Of a stretch of 64,000 bases of DNA, positions 55,975-64,000 are shown in pieces. How positions within the stretch are numbered: position 1 is the stretch's first letter; every line of letters starts with the position of its first letter. The DNA comes from Pleomorphomonas sp. (GTDB taxonomy: Bacteria > Pseudomonadota > Alphaproteobacteria > Rhizobiales > Pleomorphomonadaceae), in contig JARKNW010000031.1 of assembly GCA_029976075.1 (NCBI GenBank), forward strand, positions 1 through 64,000, in the 5' to 3' direction. The notes below the pieces were generated by a model, which did no database searches, was not told the DNA's origin, and saw only the letters and a list, made by a program, of their open reading frames with translations. A program made the translations under genes and the position numbers.

Positions 55975-56394
55975 TCAACGGCGGCCCACGGCAGGCGCTG
56001 AATCCGGCGCCCAGATCTTCTCAAGATGGTAGAACTCACGCACTTCCGGGCGGAAGACGTGAACAATGACGGAATCGGCGTCAATCAGTACCCAGTCACA
56101 GGTCGGCTGGCCCTCGACGGCAACGCTGCCAAAGCCGGCATCCTTCAAATCCTTGACCAGATGGTCGGCTATGGCGCCGACATGGCGGCTGGAGCGGCCC
56201 GTGCAGATCACCATGTGGTCGGCGATCGGCGTCTTGGCGGCGACGTCAATGTCAACGACCTCCTCGGCCTTGGCATCGTCAAGGCTGGTGAGAATCGTGT
56301 CGAGCAGGGATCGAGGAAGAGGGGGGACATCGCCGGAGAACGCAGCGACGTCGGCAAACGAGTTGGCGCTGTAGGCGCTCTCAGTGAAGGGCAT
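55975..56394 (-). CDS. rsfS: ribosomal silencing factor RsfS
   Basis: RsfS binds L14 and blocks subunit joining under starvation. The 139-residue protein has the nucleotidyltransferase-like fold of the family: LTSLDDAKAEEVVDIDVA, HMVICTGRSSRHVGAIADHL, and CDWVLIDADSVIVHVFRPEVREFYHLEKIW. Start chosen at the Met of MPFTESAYS. It is separated from nadD by 115 bases, but the nadD-rsfS order is widespread. Confidence 0.92.
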   Translation of the reverse strand: MPFTESAYSANSFADVAAFSGDVPPLPRSLLDTILTSLDDAKAEEVVDIDVAAKTPIADHMVICTGRSSRHVGAIADHLVKDLKDAGFGSVAVEGQPTCDWVLIDADSVIVHVFRPEVREFYHLEKIWAPDSAPAVGRR

Positions 56395-56509
56395 GCTCAG
56401 GGGGGCACCTCGTGAAGTGGCCGCAACGGCCGGCCCCATGCCGACGATCGCGGACGATAAAAGGATGAACCTTGATGGTGACGTTTTCAAGATCGACCGG
56501 AACCAAAGG

Positions 56510-57115
56510 CTAGGCCTGACCGGCCGACCGACGAAGATCGCTCGAAGACAGCGGTACCTTGACACCGGCGATGAACATCCAGGCGGGCGGCGTAAGGGTC
56601 GACAGCAAACGGCCATCCGGCTCAGGGACGCGGGCCTTGGCGAACATGCGGGCCGCTGGCGAGGCCAATGCCGAGAAGGTTGCGCCAGGTCGGTCTATGA
56701 CGGCGATCGGGACGAGGTGGGCAATCTCGCGCCATCCGCCCCAACGATGGAAGGTGGCCCAGTTGTCAGCGCCGATGACCAGCACGAAGCGGACCGCTGG
56801 TCTGAGCGCCTTCAGGCGGCGGACGAGGTCAATCGTGTAGCGGGTGCCCAGTTGCGCCTCGAGATCGGTCACCACGGCGCGCGGATGGTTGGCAATGCGC
56901 CTTACCGCGGCGAGACGTTGGCCGACGTCTGGCAAGCCTTCGGTCGACTTCAGAGGATTACCGGGGCTGACCAGCCACCAGATTCGATCAAGTCCCAGAC
57001 GTTGGAGAGCCAGCCGTGCCACGTGAGCATGCCCTCGATGCGGTGGGTTGAAAGACCCGCCGTAGAGACCGATGCGCATGCCTGGAAACGTGGCTGGAAG
57101 GCGAAGTGTCGTCAA
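56510..57115 (-). CDS. nadD: nicotinate-nucleotide adenylyltransferase
   Basis: NadD makes nicotinate adenine dinucleotide from NaMN and ATP in NAD synthesis. The ATP-binding (H/T)xGH motif is in [15 protein letters not shown] (about 19-33), and the C-terminal SSSDLRR replaces the ISST(S)R motif. The start is TTG, sharing TTGA with the proA stop; a Met at residue 13 could be the true start. Length is 201 residues. Confidence 0.93.
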   Translation of the reverse strand: MTTLRLPATFPGMRIGLYGGSFNPPHRGHAHVARLALQRLGLDRIWWLVSPGNPLKSTEGLPDVGQRLAAVRRIANHPRAVVTDLEAQLGTRYTIDLVRRLKALRPAVRFVLVIGADNWATFHRWGGWREIAHLVPIAVIDRPGATFSALASPAARMFAKARVPEPDGRLLSTLTPPAWMFIAGVKVPLSSSDLRRSAGQA

Positions 57116-58389
57116 GGTCGCGTCTGGCCGTTGCCGCGTACGCGGTATTTGAAGGATGTCAGCTGCTCGACGCCGACCGGACCGCGCGCGTGCATCTTTC
57201 CCGTTGCGATGCCGATTTCGGCACCCATGCCGAACTCGCCGCCGTCGGCGAACTGCGTCGAAGCATTGTGGAGCACGATCGCCGAGTCGACGCCCGCCAG
57301 GAAGCGAGCGGCGGTGGCCTCGTCGGCCGTAATAATGCTGTCCGTATGATGCGAGCCGTAGGTTTCAATGTGCTCGATGGCAGCATCGACGCCGTCAACC
57401 AGCGTTACCGAAATGATCGGCGCCAGGTATTCCGTCGACCAGTCCGCATCCGTGACCGGCACGGCCGAGGGGAAGCGTGTGCGGATCTCTTCCGTCGCCC
57501 GGATTTCGCAACCGCGTTCATGAAGCGCCTTCAGAATCGGCAGGAGGTGCGTATCCGCCACGGCGCTATCGACGAGCAGCGTCTCGGCCGAGCCGCAGAC
57601 GCCGACGCGTCGAAGTTTTGCATTGACGGTGACGGCGATGGCCATGTCGAGGTCAGCCGCCCGGTCGACGTAGATGTGGCAGATGCCTTCGAGATGGGCG
57701 AACACCGGCACCCGCGCTTCGGCCTGCACGCGGGCAACGAGGCTTTTGCCGCCACGCGGAACGATGACGTCGATCGACCCGCCGAGACCGGTGAGCATCT
57801 CGCCGACCGCGGCGCGATCCTTGATCGGCACCAGCTGAATGGCGTCGTCGGGCAGGCCAGCGGCGCGAAGACCGGCGGCAAGCGCGGTGAGAATCGCCTG
57901 TGATGAGCGAAGCGAATCGGAACCGCAGCGCAGGATGGCGGCATTGCCGGCCATCACGCAGAGGGCACCCGCGTCGGCGGTCACGTTGGGCCGGCTTTCG
58001 AAGATGATGCCTATCACACCGAGCGGCGTTGCCACGCGCTCGATGGCAAGCCCATTCGGCCGTGTCCAGGCGGCAAGCACGCGTCCGACCGGATCGGGCA
58101 GGGCAGCAATTTCCTCGAGCGCCTTGGCGATTGCTTCGACGCGAGACGGGTCAAGCGTGCCGCGGTCCAGGAAGGATGCGGCGACGCCATTTTCCTTCAT
58201 GGCGGCGACGTCGATGGCGTTGGCCTCGAGAATGTCGGCCTCCCTGGCGCGGACCTCGGCAGCCATGGCGGTGAGCGCCGCTGTCTTCTCCCTGGTGGTT
58301 GCGCGGGCGAGGCGGCGGGCGGCGGCGCGAGCGCGTCGCCCCATGTCGACCATCAGGTCATGAACGGAAACGTCGGTCGTTGCGGTCAT
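57112..58389 (-). CDS. proA: glutamate-5-semialdehyde dehydrogenase
   Basis: ProA reduces glutamyl phosphate to glutamate semialdehyde with NADPH in proline synthesis. The aldehyde-dehydrogenase fold, [19 protein letters not shown] region and the catalytic Cys in [14 protein letters not shown] are visible. It is 425 residues. It is flanked by proB (2-base gap) and nadD (TTGA overlap), an order common in Rhizobiales. Confidence 0.96.
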   Translation of the reverse strand: MTATTDVSVHDLMVDMGRRARAAARRLARATTREKTAALTAMAAEVRAREADILEANAIDVAAMKENGVAASFLDRGTLDPSRVEAIAKALEEIAALPDPVGRVLAAWTRPNGLAIERVATPLGVIGIIFESRPNVTADAGALCVMAGNAAILRCGSDSLRSSQAILTALAAGLRAAGLPDDAIQLVPIKDRAAVGEMLTGLGGSIDVIVPRGGKSLVARVQAEARVPVFAHLEGICHIYVDRAADLDMAIAVTVNAKLRRVGVCGSAETLLVDSAVADTHLLPILKALHERGCEIRATEEIRTRFPSAVPVTDADWSTEYLAPIISVTLVDGVDAAIEHIETYGSHHTDSIITADEATAARFLAGVDSAIVLHNASTQFADGGEFGMGAEIGIATGKMHARGPVGVEQLTSFKYRVRGNGQTRP

Positions 58390-58391
58390 TA

Positions 58392-60789
<2,398 letters not shown>

Positions 60790-61392
60790 TTACGGTCGCC
60801 ACGGTCGGGCCGCGTGGCGCGCCCTAGTCAAACGCGTATCGACGTGGTCAAGCAGCCGCTCTTCGATCAGCGATGGGCGGCGGCTCATGCCGACGACTTC
60901 GAAGCCTTGGCGTGCCTGGATCGTCAGCGAGGCCACGTTGCCCTGGAAGGCCCCGGCTGCGATGTCGTCGACATCGAGGCTTGCATAGGCCCAGGTCAGG
61001 GTGGCGTCGACTGCCTCGCTCATCAATCCATGTCCCCAGAAAGGCCGGCCGAGCCAGAAGCCTATTTCAGGTCGGGTGTCGAGGCTGTGCAGCGCTACTA
61101 TGCCCCGCAGGATGGCACGATCATCGCCGCGCACGACGAGGCCAAGGGTTGTGGCTGTGCCGAGGCTGGCAGTCGTGCAGCACTGGTTGATGAAATCGGC
61201 GGCGTCTTCGATGGAGAAGGGGTGCGGTACGCGAACGAGCCAGCGCGCCACCTCGATATCACCGAGATAGACCGCGATGGCTTCGGCATCGACGGGCTCG
61301 AGCGGCCTGAGAACGAGGCGGCCTGTCTCGATGCGCGGGGAGAGAGCCGCGCGCGGTCGCCAGGAACCAAAGGCACCGGAAAGCAACTTCAT
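60790..61392 (-). CDS. GNAT acetyltransferase, RimJ/RimL type (A)
   Basis: A 200-residue GCN5-related acetyltransferase. RIETGRLVLRPLEPVDAEAI is the RimJ/L opening and IGFWLGRPFWGHGLMSEAV the acetyl-CoA-binding motif A. Target is unknown (possibly a protein N-terminus or an antibiotic). It is similar in layout to the neighbouring gene, suggesting an old tandem duplication; separated from obgE by 171 bases. Confidence 0.87.
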   Translation of the reverse strand: MKLLSGAFGSWRPRAALSPRIETGRLVLRPLEPVDAEAIAVYLGDIEVARWLVRVPHPFSIEDAADFINQCCTTASLGTATTLGLVVRGDDRAILRGIVALHSLDTRPEIGFWLGRPFWGHGLMSEAVDATLTWAYASLDVDDIAAGAFQGNVASLTIQARQGFEVVGMSRRPSLIEERLLDHVDTRLTRARHAARPWRP

Positions 61393-61531
61393 TCCGTACT
61401 CACCTCTCTAGCGGTCCGGTTTTATCATCCGCATTGGCTTCAACATTGCGGCGGATGAGAAATCCGACTCACTAGTACTCACTGATCCAGTGGAGAATTT
61501 GACATCCGGAAGCCTTTCGGCTCCGCGCGGC

Positions 61532-62230
61532 TCAAATCCGATCCACCGGTGTCCGAAAACCCGCATGCCGCTCGTCCAATCCGGCTCTTTCAGCCGCATG
61601 GTCGTGGACCCGCAAAGGCTCCCAGGCTCTGATACTCTCCCAGGTGCTGCGATCAATGCGAAAACGATCGATGGCCACTGCCGCGCCGCTGCCGACCACC
61701 GAGGCCAGTTCTTGCGCAACCATCTGGAACCCGCATTTCTCGATCACCCGTCGTCCCGCCGAGTTGGTCACGCGGCAGGCAAACAGCAATCTCTCATGTC
61801 TCTGGTGAACAAAGGCATAATCGATTGCGGCGTGACAGGCTTCCGTGGCGAATCCTTGTCCCCAGTGACGTTCGCCGAGCCAGCAACCTATCCAGCCGGG
61901 CCCCGCCCGTCCGCGCATATCGAGGGTGACAACGCCGATCGGGGTTGGCGCCGCGTTGAACCCCTTGCGGCAGACAAGGTGACGCTGGCCGCGTGGGTCA
62001 ACCGGCTCGGCAAGCCAAGCCCGCGCATGCTCGATGCGATAGGGGTGAGGCATGCCGACAAGGTTCCGGGCCACGGCGGCGGAGTTCGCAAGATGCGCGA
62101 TTGTTTCGGCGTCCTCTTCGACGGGTGGTCTCAGGATCAACCGTCGTGTCTCGATTGCCGGCCTTACCGCCGCCATCAGCGGCCAGCCGCAAGGACTGTC
62201 AGGCTCCTCGGTCTCGCTCAGTTCCGACAT
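61532..62230 (-). CDS. GNAT acetyltransferase, RimJ/RimL type (B)
   Basis: A 232-residue acetyltransferase with TRRLILRPPVEEDAETIAHL and IGCWLGERHWGQGFATEACH (motif A). The C-terminal 60 residues are longer than in paralogue A. Target unknown. A terminator hairpin upstream separates it from rpmA, so it probably has its own promoter or reads through at low level. Confidence 0.86.
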   Translation of the reverse strand: MSELSETEEPDSPCGWPLMAAVRPAIETRRLILRPPVEEDAETIAHLANSAAVARNLVGMPHPYRIEHARAWLAEPVDPRGQRHLVCRKGFNAAPTPIGVVTLDMRGRAGPGWIGCWLGERHWGQGFATEACHAAIDYAFVHQRHERLLFACRVTNSAGRRVIEKCGFQMVAQELASVVGSGAAVAIDRFRIDRSTWESIRAWEPLRVHDHAAERAGLDERHAGFRTPVDRI

Positions 62231-62258
62231 GGGGCTCTCCTAGCGCTCCAAATGAAAT

Positions 62259-62286
62259 CAGGGGAAGTGGCGCCCCACTTCCCCTG
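62259..62286 (-). terminator. terminator after rpmA
   Basis: CAGGGGAAGTGG-GGCG-CCACTTCCCCTG on the minus strand is a 12-bp perfect stem followed by ATTTCATTT. Confidence 0.88.
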
Positions 62287-62359
62287 TTACATCGCGCGCT
62301 TGGATCGCGGTCCGTCCGGGTCCGTGGGACGCCGGCGGGCCGCTTCAGCTCCATCCGGC

Positions 62360-62629
62360 TTACTCAGCTGCCGCCGTCGTTGGTACGACCGAGACATAGA
62401 CTCGGCCGTTGCTCTTGGTGGCGAAGGACACGTTGCCTTCCTTGAGGGCGAAGATCGTGTGATCGACGCCGATGCCGACGTTGGCGCCCGGATGCCATTG
62501 AGTGCCGCGCTGACGAATAATGATGTTGCCGGGAATGACGGCTTCGCCGCCGAACTTCTTCACGCCGAGGCGTCGACCGGCGGTATCGCGACCGTTACGG
62601 GACGAGCCGCCTGCTTTCTTATGAGCCAT
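62360..62629 (-). CDS. rpmA: 50S ribosomal protein L27
   Basis: L27 reaches the peptidyl-transferase centre with its N-terminus. [20 protein letters not shown] is the conserved start, and the core [17 protein letters not shown] is intact. 89 residues. Follows rplU by 112 bases. Confidence 0.97.
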   Translation of the reverse strand: MAHKKAGGSSRNGRDTAGRRLGVKKFGGEAVIPGNIIIRQRGTQWHPGANVGIGVDHTIFALKEGNVSFATKSNGRVYVSVVPTTAAAE

Positions 62630-62741
62630 TTCAGTCTCCTGTCTGTCGTATCGTCCACTGGCGGAGCCGTTCGGCGCTCAACACCTAGATGGACGGTTAT
62701 CGGGTCAGGTTCCGGCAGCAGTGTGTCGGAAAGGAATTTCG

Positions 62742-63062
62742 TCAGGCGGCGTTGATCGCGGTGATCTTCACCGTGGTCAGGAGCTGCCGATGACCGCGCT
62801 TGCGCTTCGAATTCTGGCGGCGACGCTTCTTGAAGGAGATCACCTTGGGACCGCGGGTCTGCTCGACCACCTCTGCGACGACGGTGGCGCCGGCAACGGT
62901 GGGGGCTCCGACGGTAACGCCTGCGTCGGAACCGACGGCCAGCACTTCGTCGAAGGTGACGGCGGCGCCGTCCTCAAGCTCGATCTTCTCGATGTCGAAC
63001 ACGTCGTCAACGGCAACCTTGTACTGCTTGCCGCCGGTCTTGATCACTGCGAACATGGTCAT
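62742..63062 (-). CDS. rplU: 50S ribosomal protein L21
   Basis: L21 binds 23S r[21 protein letters not shown] and the C-terminal [18 protein letters not shown] are characteristic; 106 residues. The ATG at 63062 has AAGGA 5 bases upstream; the next ATG (63056) is 6 bases downstream and is the start in many relatives. A leader of about 100 bases with an attenuator-like hairpin precedes it. Confidence 0.96.
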   Translation of the reverse strand: MTMFAVIKTGGKQYKVAVDDVFDIEKIELEDGAAVTFDEVLAVGSDAGVTVGAPTVAGATVVAEVVEQTRGPKVISFKKRRRQNSKRKRGHRQLLTTVKITAINAA

Positions 63063-63135
63063 GCCAGTCCTTCTTCAGATGGTTCTTGGCCGCGCCGCAC
63101 CTGCATGGGCGCGCGACTTTTCGGCAAAAGAGAAA

Positions 63136-63157
63136 AGCCCGGACAGTTGACCGGGCT
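63136..63157 (-). terminator. attenuator-like hairpin in the rplU leader
   Basis: Read on the minus strand, AGCCCGG-TCAACTGT-CCGGGCT is followed by TTTCTCTTTT, the form of an intrinsic terminator. It lies between the candidate promoter and rplU, so it can only act on rplU-rpmA. Confidence 0.6.
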
Positions 63158-63174
63158 CCCTTTCAGCCGCGTTT

Positions 63175-63203
63175 TCCCTACACGGAAAGCCCCGACCGGT
63201 CAA
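63175..63203 (-). promoter_or_regulatory. candidate promoter of rplU-rpmA
   Basis: On the minus strand TTGACC and TAGGGA are 17 bases apart, about 115 bases before rplU. Confidence 0.5.
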
Positions 63204-63369
63204 CGCCGAAGGAAGCATTTCCGCCAACCGTTGCCCACGAGGCGCCGATTGCGCTGCGAGGCGGTTCAAAAAAGCGTTCCGATCGGCTTTTGCCCCTCTT
63301 GCCAGAGGCTTTGGTCGCGGTTATGGTCCGCGCCGCTTTCGACCGGGATAATATCCCAAAGAGCACCGC

Positions 63370-63459
63370 GGAGAGGTGGCAGAGTGGTCGATTGCACCGC
63401 ACTCGAAATGCGGCATACTCGCAAGGGTATCGGGGGTTCAAATCCCTCCCTCTCCGCCA
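63370..63459 (+). tRNA. tRNA-Ser (anticodon CGA)
   Basis: A 90-base class II tRNA. The acceptor stem pairs GGAGAGG with CCTCTCC, the 3' end is encoded as GCCA, the anticodon loop is CTCGAAA within the CCGCA/TGCGG stem, and the T-loop is GGTTCAAATCC. CGA reads TCG serine codons. The long variable arm (CATACTCGCAAGGGTATC) is typical of Ser. Confidence 0.96.
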
Positions 63460-63505
63460 TTTTTCCGAGATTTATGTTTCCTTATGGATGCGCCGGACGA
63501 GGCGT

Positions 63506-64000
63506 TCAACCGGATGCGATGGCCTTCTTCGGTGTCAACCGGTCAAGGGCGGTGGCGGCGTCCACGGGGCGGCAGAACAGGTAGCCTTGCCCTTCCATGC
63601 ACCCTAGCTGTCGTAATGTATGTGCTTCTGCCTCGGTCTCTATTCCTTCGGCGATGGCGACGACACCGAGTTTTCGCGCCAGCGCGAGTATATTCTCCAC
63701 CACCAACTGGTGCCGTGGGCTGGCGTCGATACCTGTTATGAAGGAGCGGTCGATCTTCAGTCGATGGAGGGGCAGGGCCGACACGGACGCCAAAGAGAAA
63801 TAGCCGGCTCCGAAATCGTCGATGGCGATTCGCGCCCCGATGCTTGCCAGCCGCGATAGATCGGCCTCGGCGAGATTGAAGTCGAGAATGGCTTCCTCGG
63901 TAATTTCGATCTCGATCCGTCGGGGATCCATCCCACGAGGCGATAGAGCGTCGATGACGGTCTGAGCGGGCGAGGAGTGACGGAACTCGACCGGTGAAAT
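63506..64000 (-). CDS. EAL-domain protein (C-terminal part, incomplete)
   Basis: The frame stays open to the end of the window on the minus strand, so the N-terminus lies outside. Visible is the C-terminal half of an EAL cyclic-di-GMP phosphodiesterase domain: EIEITEEAI, then IDDFGAGYFSLASV, LKIDRSFI, VAIAEGIETEAEA and GQGYLFCRP at the end. The DDFG loop and the catalytic Glu in AEGIE are present, so it could be active. Any GGDEF or sensor domain would lie further right. Confidence 0.9.
   Translation of the reverse strand: MSPVEFRHSSPAQTVIDALSPRGMDPRRIEIEITEEAILDFNLAEADLSRLASIGARIAIDDFGAGYFSLASVSALPLHRLKIDRSFITGIDASPRHQLVVENILALARKLGVVAIAEGIETEAEAHTLRQLGCMEGQGYLFCRPVDAATALDRLTPKKAIASG

Larger units (their letters stand above)
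63063..63369. other. rplU leader and tRNA upstream region
   Basis: No gene is visible in these 307 bases. The left part holds the minus-strand rplU promoter (63175-63203) and attenuator hairpin (63136-63157). The right part probably holds the tRNA-Ser promoter; GATAAT at 63347-63352 would be its -10, but I find no good -35. Confidence 0.6.

Overview
This window is a GC-rich stretch of core bacterial chromosome. Gene content, gene order and protein sequences point to an alphaproteobacterium of the Hyphomicrobiales (Rhizobiales) type; the genus cannot be fixed from sequence alone. I see no insertion sequence, prophage, CRISPR array or obvious foreign island. About 60 genes are tightly packed, with many 4-bp stop/start overlaps.

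Layout. 1-2 kb: the end of a PhoR-like kinase, phoU and phoB. 2-5.5 kb: coaBC, dut, cysK and a Nudix hydrolase. 5.6-9.2 kb: a leftward run dnaQ, ppsR, maf, aroE, coaE. 9.24-9.79 kb: a 550-bp non-coding gap between ppsR and hemE that looks like the replication origin, with DnaA boxes, two perfect TTAA-N7-TTAA CtrA boxes and an AT-rich segment. 9.8-19 kb: hemE-hemJ, rho, mnmE, mnmG-rsmG-parA-parB, with two parS sites, one perfect, flanking mnmE. 19-28.7 kb: leftward genes for a C-S lyase, a VOC protein, YciB, a LolA-like protein, CcmG/D/C, FtsY, MtaB, a methyltransferase and DapF, with the PLP-binding gene yggS running the other way. 29-34 kb: the translation cluster ffh, chorismate mutase, rpsP, rimM, trmD, rplS, then xthA. 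34-37.4 kb: a lone cyclic-nucleotide-binding domain, a CenR-like response regulator, an L,D-transpeptidase-like protein and a ubiquinone hydroxylase. 37.6-40.2 kb: two PII genes flanking amtB, with a sigma-54 promoter. 40.2-50.2 kb: an aminotransferase (DapC-like), ftsK, a DUF523 gene, an NmrA-type gene, leuS, lptE, holA. 50-64 kb: leftward tandem Nudix hydrolases, a YibQ-like protein, ctpA, an EnvC-like protein, rlmH, rsfS, nadD, proA, proB, obgE, two GNAT acetyltransferases, rpmA, rplU; then tRNA-Ser(CGA) and the end of an EAL-domain gene.

How it fits together. The left third is an origin-proximal neighbourhood: initiation sites (DnaA/CtrA), segregation (ParA/ParB/parS) and growth functions lie within 10 kb. 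CtrA-like sites also occur upstream of the dapC-ftsK pair and of the envC-ctpA operon, suggesting that replication, division and envelope genes share cell-cycle control. The rest is housekeeping: translation, protein targeting, cofactor synthesis, nitrogen and phosphate sensing, and envelope upkeep. No clearly new system was found. The most useful observations are the origin architecture, the regulatory hairpins before rho and rplU, and several local gene-order anomalies (no pst genes next to phoU, no ccmA or ccmB next to ccmC).
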